From an uncultured Collinsella sp. (lineage in GTDB: Bacteria; Actinomycetota; Coriobacteriia; Coriobacteriales; Coriobacteriaceae), in the NCBI GenBank assembly GCA_902464495.1, contig CABQJK010000038.1, forward strand, positions 1-18,001: a stretch of DNA of 18,001 nucleotides, in the 5' to 3' direction. Positions 6,346 to 13,974 of this stretch are shown piece after piece. Position 1 is the first letter of the stretch. The number at the start of each line of letters is the position of its first letter. The position numbers were made by a program, and so were the translations under genes. The notes below the pieces were generated by a model, which did no database searches, was not told where the DNA came from, and saw only the letters and a list, made by a program, of their open reading frames with translations.

Positions 6346-7344
6346 GTAGTAGGCCCACATGGCTTCGACTTCGTTGAGGACCTCTACGACGCCCCAGCGG
6401 CGGACGCTGCGGCTGGCCGAGTTGGGGTCGTAGACGCCAATCTGGTTGGCGTCGTCGATACCGTAGAGCACGATGTAGTGGCCCACGTTGGTAAATGTGC
6501 CGGGACGCACGGCGGCGATCACGGGCGCGCCCGAGCGCAGGGCCTGGGTCATTGAGGCGCGGTCGTTATAAAGCTGTGTCCCGTTGAGTCCCAGCCGCCA
6601 TGCGCCGCTGGTCATAAACGACCATTCGGTGGCGCCGGTGGGGGCGTAATTGCCGGCTTCGGCCAGTGCGCACATATCGACCGGCGTCTTATCGGTGCGG
6701 CCGGTCTTAAATATGTAGACCATGGTAAGGCAGGTGGGGCCGCAGGCATTTTCGCGAATGGTGCCGCCGGCGTAGGGCAGCTCCGACCATGCGGGGTCAA
6801 TTTGGTAGATATGAGGCATGGTGCCGGCTTGCCATTGCGACCGCGGGGTCGAGAACGCAAACGAATAGCCTGGAGCGACCGGGGCCTTGAGCAGCTTATC
6901 CTCGGCGGTCGGTTCAAGACCGGCCGAGCCGTGAGAGATGCAGGACCCCAAGAACAAAAAGGCCAGGCAGGCAGCAATGGAACAAAGCGCAAGGCGGAGG
7001 CGCCGGACGGGCAGTCCATGGCTATTGGCATGTGGTGCGGGACGAGAGCCCGAGCTGCCGCGGCCGCGTTGGGGTTGCGAAAAGGAGCGCTTAACGTAGT
7101 AATCGGTCTTACGGCGATCATAGCGGCGTGGCTGCGATGCGTCGGCCTGGCGTTGGCGCGTGCCTGCGCTTACGTTGCTTGGCTGTTTCACAGTACCGCT
7201 CTGTTGCCGCGAAGAAGCCCCAAGCTGCTCTTGTGGCCGTTGCGGGCTGTCGTTGTCGGAGGTGCTTCTGGGCGTTGGCGTAGTGCGACCGGCAAGGCGC
7301 ACACTTTGTGGCCGTTGGTCGCCGTCATTGTATCCGTATGCCAT
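6343..7344 (-). CDS. Membrane-anchored C39-like (papain-fold) cysteine peptidase
   Basis: A 333-residue protein of the peptidase C39-like family. Residues 1-115 are hydrophilic and rich in Gln, Arg, Ser and Pro. One hydrophobic segment (about 116-137) follows, then an extracytoplasmic C39_2-type domain (about 180-333). The catalytic pattern is Cys201 in NACGPTC, His289 in GHYIVLYGID and Asp306 in VYDPN. The substrate is unknown; such proteins may process peptides or cell-wall-linked proteins. ATG 7344 is preferred because AAGGTGA lies about six bases upstream; a GTG at 7353 would add three residues. The stop codon falls in a repeat end, so the original C-terminus may have been slightly longer. 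It stands alone on the minus strand between two + strand groups, and no ABC transporter or bacteriocin precursor is adjacent. Confidence 0.85.
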   Translation of the reverse strand: MAYGYNDGDQRPQSVRLAGRTTPTPRSTSDNDSPQRPQEQLGASSRQQSGTVKQPSNVSAGTRQRQADASQPRRYDRRKTDYYVKRSFSQPQRGRGSSGSRPAPHANSHGLPVRRLRLALCSIAACLAFLFLGSCISHGSAGLEPTAEDKLLKAPVAPGYSFAFSTPRSQWQAGTMPHIYQIDPAWSELPYAGGTIRENACGPTCLTMVYIFKTGRTDKTPVDMCALAEAGNYAPTGATEWSFMTSGAWRLGLNGTQLYNDRASMTQALRSGAPVIAAVRPGTFTNVGHYIVLYGIDDANQIGVYDPNSASRSVRRWGVVEVLNEVEAMWAYY

Positions 7345-7384
7345 TCGAATCACCTTGCCTCATGTGTAACTTGTCTATCCTACA

Positions 7385-7417
7385 TAAAAAGAGGCGCGAC
7401 ACATGGGTATGTGCGCC
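7385..7417 (-). terminator. Terminator-like hairpin in the peptidase leader
   Basis: Read on the minus strand, GGCGCACAT and ATGTG..GCGCC pair around ACCC (7393-7417, with a small bulge), followed directly by TCTTTTTA (7392-7385). It lies about 40 bases before the peptidase ATG in the same direction. It could end transcripts coming from the right or act as an attenuator in the peptidase leader. Neither role is proven. Confidence 0.4.
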
Positions 7418-7700
7418 AAAAGCCTGACAAATGGTATGAACGTTGCCGCGCCGCGCGCCAAGCGTCACGGCAACAGGTATTCAAAAGCAGACAAGATGAA
7501 AGCGTCCAAGACGAATGACGTCTTCCGCCGTTCGTCCCAAAAACGGCGCCGCTCGTTTTGCAGTTCTGCCTTCGGTCGAGCCACAAGCGGCGCTGCTGTG
7601 CCAAGGCCGTATCTTAAAGCCACGAAATAAAAGCGCGCGGCAAAACAGACCGCGCAAGGGGTGACGCCAAAGAGGCGTCAATAAGGAAAGGAGGGGAACA
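7418..7700 (+). promoter_or_regulatory. Intergenic region and leader of the APC permease gene
   Basis: This stretch separates the divergently oriented peptidase and permease genes, so promoters for both should lie here; I cannot place them with confidence. Just before the permease are two hairpins: GCGCGG (7635-7640) with CCGCGC (7650-7655), and TGACGCC (7662-7668) with GGCGTCA (7674-7680). Neither has a T tail. A strong SD, AAGGAGGGG (7686-7694), precedes the ATG at 7701. A + strand open frame at 7403-7630 has no SD or recognisable domain and is not called. The LytTR regulator at 12102 might bind here, but I could not find clear direct repeats. Confidence 0.35.
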
Positions 7701-9152
7701 ATGGCGGACAAGAACGCAGAAGTTGCAGTCGAAGGTAACGGCGGCATGAAGAAAACGCTTTCGCTCTGGAACTTCTTCACCATCGGTTTCGGTGCCATCA
7801 TCGGTACCGGTTGGGTCCTGCAGGTCGGCGACTGGATGGTCGTGGGTGGCGGTCCCGTTCCCGCTATGATTGCATTCCTCTTGGGTGCAATCTTCCTCGT
7901 GCCCGTCGGAGCTGTTTTCGGTGAGCTCACGGCTGCTATCCCCATCTCGGGCGGCATCGTCGAGTATGTCGACCGTAGCTTTGGCCGTACGCTGAGCTAC
8001 ATCACCGGATGGCTTTTGGCCCTGGGCAACGGCATCCTGTGCCCGTGGGAGGCCATCGCCATTTCGACCCTCGTGTCCGAGATGTTCGGCAGCCTGCCCG
8101 GTCTTGAGTGGCTGCGCGCCGTCAAGCTCTACACCATCTTGGGCGCCGACGTTTACTTGTTCCCGACGCTAATCGCGCTCGGCTTTGCAGTCTACGTCAT
8201 CTTCCTCAACTTCCGCGGTGCCAGCTCGGCCGCCAAGCTCCAGGCCTTCCTGACCAAGGCTCTGCTCTGCGGCATGCTGCTCGCCATGGGTGTCTCGCTG
8301 TTCACCGGCTCGCCGGACAATGCCATGCCTGTGTTCTCCCAGGTCACCGGCGCTGGTGGCGGCAAGGCCGCTACCGAGAGCACCAGCCTGTTTGCCGGCA
8401 TCGTGTCGGTCCTGGTTTTGACCCCGTTCTTCTACGCCGGCTTCGACACCATTCCTCAGCAGGCTGAGGAAGCGGCCGAGGGCCTCAACTGGAACAAGTT
8501 CGGCAAGATCATCTCTCTGGCCCTGCTGGCCGCCGGCGGCTTCTACATGGTCTGCATCTACTCGTTCGGCACCATCCTCGACTGGCATGAGTTTGTTAAG
8601 AGCCCGGTTCCCGCGCTTGCCTGCCTCAAGGGCATCAACATGCTCCTGTACCTGGCCATGCTCGTCATCGCCACGCTTGGACCCATGGGCCCGATGAACT
8701 CCTTCTACGGCGCCACGAGCCGCATCATGCTCGCCATGGGCCGCAAGGGCCAGCTGCCCGAGAAGTTCGCCGAGGTCGATCCCAAGTCCGGCGCTCCCAA
8801 GCTCGCCTGCGCCGTTCTGGGCGTCATCACCGTCATCGGTCCGTTCCTGGGCAAGAACATGCTCATCCCTCTGACCAACGTGTCGGCTCTCGCCTTCATC
8901 TTCTCCTGCGGCATGGTCGCCCTCGCTTGCCTGCGCATGCGCTTCACCGAGCCCGACCTGCCTCGTCCCTACGAGGTGCCCGGCGGCAAGTTTGGCATCA
9001 GCCTCGCTGTTGCTGCCTGCGCCGTCATCATCGGCCTGCTTGTGATTCCGTTCTCTCCCGCCTCCCTCAACATGGTGGAGTGGAGCATCGTGATCGGCTG
9101 GCTGGCCGTTGGCCTGGCTCTCATGGCCTTCACCAATTCCCGCAAAAAGTAA
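7701..9152 (+). CDS. APC-family amino acid/polyamine permease
   Basis: A 483-residue membrane transporter of the amino acid-polyamine-organocation superfamily, a secondary carrier for an amino acid or related amine. TM1 carries the family signature GFGAIIGTGWVL, and about twelve hydrophobic segments follow. The middle segment GFDTIPQQAEEA matches the conserved TM6 to loop region (GF(D/E)..). The N-terminal 18 residues are polar and cytoplasmic. The SD AAGGAGGGG fixes the start. Codon use is strongly biased toward C-ending codons, more than in the regulator or PTS genes, suggesting high expression. The next gene on the same strand, 131 bp away, is a metal-dependent amidohydrolase with the same codon bias, so the two probably form one uptake-and-hydrolysis unit. 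The substrate cannot be told from sequence. Confidence 0.9.
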   Translation: MADKNAEVAVEGNGGMKKTLSLWNFFTIGFGAIIGTGWVLQVGDWMVVGGGPVPAMIAFLLGAIFLVPVGAVFGELTAAIPISGGIVEYVDRSFGRTLSYITGWLLALGNGILCPWEAIAISTLVSEMFGSLPGLEWLRAVKLYTILGADVYLFPTLIALGFAVYVIFLNFRGASSAAKLQAFLTKALLCGMLLAMGVSLFTGSPDNAMPVFSQVTGAGGGKAATESTSLFAGIVSVLVLTPFFYAGFDTIPQQAEEAAEGLNWNKFGKIISLALLAAGGFYMVCIYSFGTILDWHEFVKSPVPALACLKGINMLLYLAMLVIATLGPMGPMNSFYGATSRIMLAMGRKGQLPEKFAEVDPKSGAPKLACAVLGVITVIGPFLGKNMLIPLTNVSALAFIFSCGMVALACLRMRFTEPDLPRPYEVPGGKFGISLAVAACAVIIGLLVIPFSPASLNMVEWSIVIGWLAVGLALMAFTNSRKK

Positions 9153-9283
9153 CGCCGAGCCGGGGCGGATCGGGTGCGCGGAATCCTCTCTCCCGCGCAC
9201 CGAACCCGGTGCCACTTGGGTAGCTTTGTGAGGCCTTAACCCAACACGGCCTCGCCCACTATATGGATCCATAAGGAGGAACC
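9153..9283 (+). promoter_or_regulatory. Permease-amidohydrolase intergenic region with three palindromes
   Basis: The 131-bp gap contains a perfect 9-bp hairpin GGTGCGCGG (9173-9181) / CCGCGCACC (9193-9201), a 6-bp hairpin GAGGCC (9230-9235) / GGCCTC (9248-9253), and a perfect 12-bp palindrome TATGGATCCATA (9262-9273) that touches the SD AAGGAGG (9273-9279). The first hairpin lacks a T tail. This could be an RNA-processing or partial-termination region setting different levels of the two genes, or an operator. The role is inference. Confidence 0.4.
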
Positions 9284-10561
9284 ATGTCCACTAAGTATGC
9301 AATCGTTGGCGGCAAGCTCATCGACGGTACCGGTGCCGAGCCGGTCGAGAACTCCCTCGTTCTCGTCGACGACAACGGCAAGATCGAGTACGCCGGTGCT
9401 ATGCAGGACCTTCCCGAGGGCGTTGAGGTTATCGACGCCGCCGGCAAGACCGTCCTTCCCGGCCTGATCGACACCCACCTGCACTTCTCGGGCAATCTGA
9501 CCGACGATGACACCGACTGGGTCATGCAGCCGCTCCTCGAGAAGCAGGCCGTCGCCGTCAAGCAGGCCTACGACTGCCTCACCCACGGCCTCACCACCGT
9601 CTGCGAGATCGGCCGCTTTGGTATCCAGATTCGCGACTGCATCGACAAGGGCGTCTTCAAGGGCCCGCGCGTTCTGGCCACTGGTCTTGGCTTCTGCCGC
9701 GTTGCCGGCCACGGTGACTCCCACCACTGCACCCAGGAGCTCAACAAGGAATCCCATCCCTGGGGCGACCAGGTCGATGGTCCTTGGGATCTGCGCAAGG
9801 CCGTCCGTCGTCGCCTGCGCGAGAACCCCGATGCCATCAAGATCTGGGCTACCGGTGGCGGCATCTGGCGTTGGGATTCCGGTCGCGACCAGCACTATTG
9901 CTCCGAGGAGATCCAGGCCGTGGTCGAAGAGGCAAAGATGGTCGGCATCCCCGTGTGGAGTCACTGCTACAACAACCACGCCGCCGCCTACGACTCCGTT
10001 CGCTTTGGCTGCGAGCAGCTGATTCACGGCTTCGATATCGATGAGCGCACCATGGACCTCATGGCCGAGCAGGGCACCTTCTTCACCCCGACGATCGCCT
10101 TCCTGCCCACCTGGTACGCCACCTATCCGCCCGTCTACGTCCCCGAGCTGCACGACAAGTACGAGGGCACCCTGGTCGAGAAGGAGCTGCAGCGCAACTA
10201 CGACTGCCTGCGCGAGGCCAAGAAGCGCGGCGTCGTCATGACGATCGGCTCCGACTCCTTCTCCTTCGTCACCCCGTACGGCACCTGCTCCATCGAGGAG
10301 ATGTACGAGTTCGTCGACAAGATCGGCTTCACCCCGGTCGAGACCATCACCTGTGCCACCCTTAACGGTGCCAAGATGTGCCACATCGAGGACGAGACCG
10401 GTTCCATCGAGGCCGGCAAGTGCGCCGACCTGCTGGTCGTCAACGGTGACGTCGCCGCCGACATCCACGTGCTCAACACCGACAACATGGACGTCATCAT
10501 GAAGGACGGCTGGATTGTCGAGGCCGGCAGCTTCGGCGAGGCAAACAAGTACAGCGCCTAA
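9284..10561 (+). CDS. Metal-dependent amidohydrolase (imidazolonepropionase/prolidase-like)
   Basis: A 425-residue TIM-barrel hydrolase of the amidohydrolase superfamily, COG1228-like, a group that includes imidazolonepropionase and Xaa-Pro or Xaa-Arg dipeptidases. A full binuclear metal site can be read: His65 and His67 (DTHLH), the lysine expected to be carboxylated, Lys186 (IKIWATGGG), His227 (WSHCYN), His248 (LIHGFDID) and Asp324 (IGSDS). The N-terminal beta-sandwich starts YAIVGGKLIDGTG and is completed by the C-terminal GSIEAGKCADLLVVNGD, as usual. There is no signal peptide, so it is cytoplasmic. SD AAGGAGG, five bases before the ATG. Strongly biased codons indicate high expression. 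Paired with the APC permease, it likely hydrolyses an imported amide, dipeptide or ring compound; HutI itself is less likely because no other hut gene is present. Confidence 0.9.
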   Translation: MSTKYAIVGGKLIDGTGAEPVENSLVLVDDNGKIEYAGAMQDLPEGVEVIDAAGKTVLPGLIDTHLHFSGNLTDDDTDWVMQPLLEKQAVAVKQAYDCLTHGLTTVCEIGRFGIQIRDCIDKGVFKGPRVLATGLGFCRVAGHGDSHHCTQELNKESHPWGDQVDGPWDLRKAVRRRLRENPDAIKIWATGGGIWRWDSGRDQHYCSEEIQAVVEEAKMVGIPVWSHCYNNHAAAYDSVRFGCEQLIHGFDIDERTMDLMAEQGTFFTPTIAFLPTWYATYPPVYVPELHDKYEGTLVEKELQRNYDCLREAKKRGVVMTIGSDSFSFVTPYGTCSIEEMYEFVDKIGFTPVETITCATLNGAKMCHIEDETGSIEAGKCADLLVVNGDVAADIHVLNTDNMDVIMKDGWIVEAGSFGEANKYSA

Positions 10562-10619
10562 GCTACCGTTCATCGATGGCTGGATGTAAAACACAGTATT
10601 TGATTGCATAATGCAATGG

Positions 10620-10646
10620 AGAGGGTCGCTTGCGGCCCTCTTTATT
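10620..10646 (+). terminator. Intrinsic terminator after the amidohydrolase
   Basis: AGAGGGTCG (10620-10628) pairs with CGGCCCTCT (10633-10641), one G-U pair, around a CTTG tetraloop, followed by TTTATT. It lies 59 bp after the amidohydrolase stop and before the kinase SD, so permease-amidohydrolase and kinase-regulator are probably separate transcripts or are joined only by read-through. It also argues against an upstream kinase start at 10604. Confidence 0.75.
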
Positions 10647-10678
10647 GCTATGGGTGCGTCAGTAAGAAGGGGATGACG

Positions 10679-12064
10679 GTGGATCTCAATAGGCTGATTC
10701 TGGGCAAGAGCTACAACTCTACCAAGGTCTTTCGTACCGCTCAGCATGTGGTTCAAGCCATCTTGCTCGGTATTGTCGTTCCGCTGCTTATCCTGCTGCT
10801 CATCTGGGATCTAACTGATAATCCCAATCCCGTTCCGGCCGTTGTCGTCATTGCCGGCTTGGTCATGCTGTGCTTCTTCTTCTCGTACGTCTTTGTCGTT
10901 CCCGATGACCTCACATCGAGCGCAACCGACCGCACGCTCGCCATCGCTTCAAAAATATTCGCCTACACGTCGCGCGGCCTTACGCCCGAAGCTGCCCTGG
11001 GCGCCTCTAAGATCATCCTGTCCGAAACTATCGCCTCTGCCATCTGCTTTACCGACGGCAAGCAGGTGTTGGCAAGCTGGGGCGAGGATTCGGCAAAGTG
11101 TCCCGCCGGCACCCCGGTGGTGCTCAAGACCACGCTCAACGTGATCAACAGCGGTGAGCAAAGCGTGTTTTCGCGCGACGCCTCCAATGAGACGGGTGGC
11201 TACTTTCCGCGCCTGCGCGCCGGTATTGTCGCACCGCTTACCGTGCGCGGGCATTGCGTGGGCACGCTCGAGCTGTATTATCCCCGTCTGAGCAGCATCG
11301 ATATGCGCCAGACGGCGCTTGCCTCGGGCTTTGCCGACCTCATTTCCACGCAGCTTGCGAGCTTTGAGCTCGAGCGCCAGGACGAGCTCACGGCCCGCGT
11401 GGAGCTGCGCGCCTTGCAATCGCAGGTCGATCCTCATTTTCTGTTTAACACCATCAGTACCATCGTGTCGCTCGTTCGAACCGAGCCCGACAAGGCGCGG
11501 TCGCTGCTGATCGACTTTTCCAATTACTATCGTCAGACGCTTTCTGATTCCGATACGCTCACCACGCTCGAGCACGAGGTGGAACAGGGCACTCGCTATA
11601 TCAATCTAATGCAGGCTCGTTATGGCGACGGCCGTCTGCGCGTTTCGGTCGACATCGACTTTGAGGTGCGCGACAGCCTGGTGCCGCCGTTTATCTTGCA
11701 GCCGCTGCTCGAAAACTGCATCAAGCATGCGCAGCGCGAGACCGAGCCGCTTTCTATTCGTGTTAGGGCTTTTGAGACCGATGACGGCTTGGAGATCATC
11801 GTCGAAGATGACGGCATCGGTATGAGCGAAGAAGTCTGCGCGCATCTGTTTGAGCAACATCGCCGAGAGGAGCCCGAGAGCATTACCGCCGACGGCTCCA
11901 TCAAGCGAGGTTGCGGCCTGGCGCTCTTCAACGTGCTTCAGCGCATCCATTTCTTTTACGGAGAAGATTCCGGCATGCGCGTGGAGTCCCAGGAGGACGT
12001 GGGGACGCAGGTTATCGTCGAGCTGAACGGCGAGCCGCATGAGCCGGCGCCGTTGACGGCGTAG
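10679..12064 (+). CDS. LytS-like sensor histidine kinase (His_kinase/HATPase_c)
   Basis: A 461-residue membrane sensor kinase. Two hydrophobic segments (about 23-45 and 53-74) form the anchor. A cytoplasmic GAF/LytS-like sensing region follows (about 85-220), then the LytS-type phosphoacceptor domain with His253 in QVDPHFLFNT, then the ATPase domain with the N box LLENCIKHA (Asn346) and DDGIGM. It lacks the long multi-TM 5TM-LYT module of classical LytS. I prefer GTG 10679 because AAGGGG (10667-10672) sits six bases upstream; ATG 10673 would almost touch the SD. It sits 37 bp before a LytTR regulator and forms a two-component pair with it. By analogy with nutrient-sensing LytS/LytTR systems it may control the neighbouring permease and amidohydrolase (inference). 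The kinase at 16590 is a close paralogue. Confidence 0.9.
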   Translation: MDLNRLILGKSYNSTKVFRTAQHVVQAILLGIVVPLLILLLIWDLTDNPNPVPAVVVIAGLVMLCFFFSYVFVVPDDLTSSATDRTLAIASKIFAYTSRGLTPEAALGASKIILSETIASAICFTDGKQVLASWGEDSAKCPAGTPVVLKTTLNVINSGEQSVFSRDASNETGGYFPRLRAGIVAPLTVRGHCVGTLELYYPRLSSIDMRQTALASGFADLISTQLASFELERQDELTARVELRALQSQVDPHFLFNTISTIVSLVRTEPDKARSLLIDFSNYYRQTLSDSDTLTTLEHEVEQGTRYINLMQARYGDGRLRVSVDIDFEVRDSLVPPFILQPLLENCIKHAQRETEPLSIRVRAFETDDGLEIIVEDDGIGMSEEVCAHLFEQHRREEPESITADGSIKRGCGLALFNVLQRIHFFYGEDSGMRVESQEDVGTQVIVELNGEPHEPAPLTA

Positions 12065-12101
12065 CACGCGGTTGGATTGAGAAAAAAGAGGGGAAGCGCA
12101 T

Positions 12102-12836
12102 ATGTCCGAGGGCTGGAACATCTTGGTGGTTGATGACGAGCCTCCTATTAGGGCTGAGCTACGCTATCTGTTGGAAAAGGATACGCGTGTGGGTCAGATT
12201 GCCGAGGCGGGCAATGTCACCGAAGCCGTGGAGTCAATTCTGTCGAACAAGCCCGACGTGCTGTTTTTAGACATTACCATGCCCGGTCGCTCGGGAATTG
12301 AGCTTGCCGAGACGCTGCAGAACCTAAAGACGCCGCCGGTCGTGGTGTTTGTGACGGCATTTGCCGAGTATGCGGCCGATGCCTATAACCTCGATGCTGT
12401 CGATTACGTCGTCAAACCGGTCGAGGATGCCCGCTTGTCAAAGGCGCTCGACAAGATTGAGACTGCCCTGGGTGCTCGCCGTGTCGTCCATGCTCCGCGC
12501 CAGCCCTTGCGCCTGACGGTGGATCGCGGGGGCAAAAAGGTGTTCATTCCCGTGGCGGATGTCTGCTACTTTGAGGCGCGCGCCGACTTTTGCAATGCGG
12601 TCTGTGCCGAGGGGACGTATCTGATCAATGAGTCGATTTCCTCACTCGAGCGTCGCTTGGCCTCCGAGGGCTTTATCCGTGTCCACCGCAGCTATCTGGT
12701 CAATTTGGAAGACGTGCACAACGTTGAGATCGGCTCCACGGGCCTGATGGAGCTCAGGCTCGACCGTGTGAGCTCGACGGTGCCCGTTTCACGCCGTCGC
12801 GCTGCCGAGGTTAAGGCGCACCTGGGGCTTGCGTAA
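12102..12836 (+). CDS. LytTR-family response regulator
   Basis: A 244-residue DNA-binding response regulator, partner of the kinase just upstream. The receiver domain (about 5-122) has the acidic pair Asp11-Asp12, phosphoacceptor Asp57 (LFLDITMPG), conserved Thr85 (FVTAF) and Lys105 (VVKP). The C-terminal LytTR domain (about 138-240) includes VCYFEARADFCNAV, FIRVHRSYLVNL and VSRRRAAEVKAHL. LytTR proteins bind paired direct repeats near target promoters; targets here may be the permease and amidohydrolase genes, but no clear repeats were found. The SD-like AGAGGGGAA is 6-8 bases before the ATG. Family and pairing are secure. Confidence 0.95.
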   Translation: MSEGWNILVVDDEPPIRAELRYLLEKDTRVGQIAEAGNVTEAVESILSNKPDVLFLDITMPGRSGIELAETLQNLKTPPVVVFVTAFAEYAADAYNLDAVDYVVKPVEDARLSKALDKIETALGARRVVHAPRQPLRLTVDRGGKKVFIPVADVCYFEARADFCNAVCAEGTYLINESISSLERRLASEGFIRVHRSYLVNLEDVHNVEIGSTGLMELRLDRVSSTVPVSRRRAAEVKAHLGLA

Positions 12837-12844
12837 GCGGTCTG

Positions 12845-12896
12845 CACGCCATCGTTTGCCACCGCAGGTTTGGCGTGACCGTGCGATGGGCATAAT
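12845..12896 (+). promoter_or_regulatory. Inverted repeats and possible -10 before the phospholipase-like gene
   Basis: CACGCCA (12845-12851) is a perfect partner of TGGCGTG (12871-12877). The overlapping CCATCG (12849-12854) can instead pair with CGATGG (12884-12889), so two mutually exclusive hairpins are possible. CATAAT (12891-12896) is a reasonable -10 with a weak -35 (TTTGGC, 12869-12874, 16-bp spacing). There is no T tail. I regard this as a weak promoter candidate only. Confidence 0.25.
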
Positions 12897-12928
12897 GGGT
12901 GACATCGAATGAAATCGAAAGGAACAAT

Positions 12929-13873
12929 ATGCCCGCGCTCATTACGCATCATCTGTTTGGCGAGGAAAGCATCGACCGTCTTCCTCAGGGCGTTATTACG
13001 TCCGACGAGGAGCGCATTGCCTTTATCCTGGGAAACCAGGGTCCCGACCCGTTTTTCTTCCACATCCTGACGCCCCGCGTTTCCGACTGCACGCTGCTGG
13101 CGCAGGTTATGCACCGCTCGCGCATGTCGCGCCAGTTTTCGTGCCTGCGCGATGGCGTGTCTCACCTGCTTCCGCGCGATGCCAACTTGGGTCGCGCCTT
13201 TGCGCTGGGCCTGCTGTCGCACTACGTGCTCGACCGCAATGCCCATCCCTTTGTCTACGAGCAGCAGTTTGGCATCGTTGAGTCCGATCCCGAGCTGGAG
13301 GATTCGGGCAGCCAGGTCCACGCGGTGCTCGAGAGCGACCTAGATGTGCTGATGCTGCAGATCAAGCGTGACGGCGCCACGGTCGACGACTATCCGCCGG
13401 CGGGCGAGATCGTTACCACCGACCGCATCAATCGCGTGGCCGGCGTGTTGATGAGCTATGTCGCCGGGCGCGTGTACGGTATCGATATCCCGGCGGGGGA
13501 GTACGGTGCCGCCGTCTCGGACATGCAGCTGCTCTACCGCACGATTGAGCCGGCGGGCTCGGCCAAGACGCGTGCAATTGCCCTGGTCGAAGGCATAGTG
13601 CACGACTACTCGCTGCTCGATGGCCTTGCCCATCGCGTGACGACCGAGCTGCCCGAGCGTACTGGCAACTTGGGTCATCTGACCTGGAAGAATCCCTTTA
13701 CCGACGAGGTCTCGAACGAGAGCTTCCCCGAGGTCTTCGATCGCGCGCTGGTCGATTACGAGTGCACGGTCGCCCGCTTTATCGAGACCGGCGATATGGA
13801 AGCCGTGACCGGCCATGTCAACTACAGCGGCCGCGTGCTCGATGCCGACGAGGAGTTCGACCGCGAGGAGTAG
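12929..13873 (+). CDS. Zinc-dependent phospholipase C-like protein
   Basis: A 314-residue all-helical protein matching the zinc-dependent phospholipase C family. Likely zinc ligands are spread as expected: His7/His8 (ALITHHLFGEE), Asp40 (GNQGPDPFFF), His98 with Asp102 and His106 (LSHYVLDRNAHPF), and His131 with Glu135 (HAVLESDLD). There is no signal peptide, so it is probably cytoplasmic. Whether it acts on phospholipids is not known; uncharacterised bacterial members of this family are common in Firmicutes and Coriobacteriia. ATG 12929 is chosen because GAAAGGAA (12917-12924) sits just before it and the protein then begins MPALITHHLFG; an upstream GTG at 12899 would add ten residues without family match. 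The MFS gene follows after 101 bp. Confidence 0.85.
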   Translation: MPALITHHLFGEESIDRLPQGVITSDEERIAFILGNQGPDPFFFHILTPRVSDCTLLAQVMHRSRMSRQFSCLRDGVSHLLPRDANLGRAFALGLLSHYVLDRNAHPFVYEQQFGIVESDPELEDSGSQVHAVLESDLDVLMLQIKRDGATVDDYPPAGEIVTTDRINRVAGVLMSYVAGRVYGIDIPAGEYGAAVSDMQLLYRTIEPAGSAKTRAIALVEGIVHDYSLLDGLAHRVTTELPERTGNLGHLTWKNPFTDEVSNESFPEVFDRALVDYECTVARFIETGDMEAVTGHVNYSGRVLDADEEFDREE

Positions 13874-13974
13874 GGTCCGCTCCTGTCTCTTTGCCGAATC
13901 CTTACCGGCGCCTCCGTGCAATTGGGGTACGATGAACTAGCTGCATATCGGGCGAATACGAAGGGTCCCTGTCC

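Noticed and set aside
7403..7630. A 75-residue + strand open frame between peptidase and permease
   Set aside because: No convincing SD and a basic, low-information sequence; it lies in a likely promoter region.
8169..9272. A 367-residue minus-strand open frame opposite the permease
   Set aside because: Rich in His, Gly, Glu and Asp with no fold signal; an antisense shadow of a clearly membrane-spanning protein gene.
10604..10678. Upstream start for the first kinase at ATG 10604
   Set aside because: It would begin before a terminator hairpin (10620-10646), has no SD, and adds residues without family match.
9236..10756. A 506-residue open frame on the minus strand opposite the amidohydrolase gene
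   Set aside because: Its sequence is low-complexity (Val, Asp, Gly, Leu rich) with no domain. It arises from the strong codon bias of the opposite gene, which has a complete catalytic site and a good SD.
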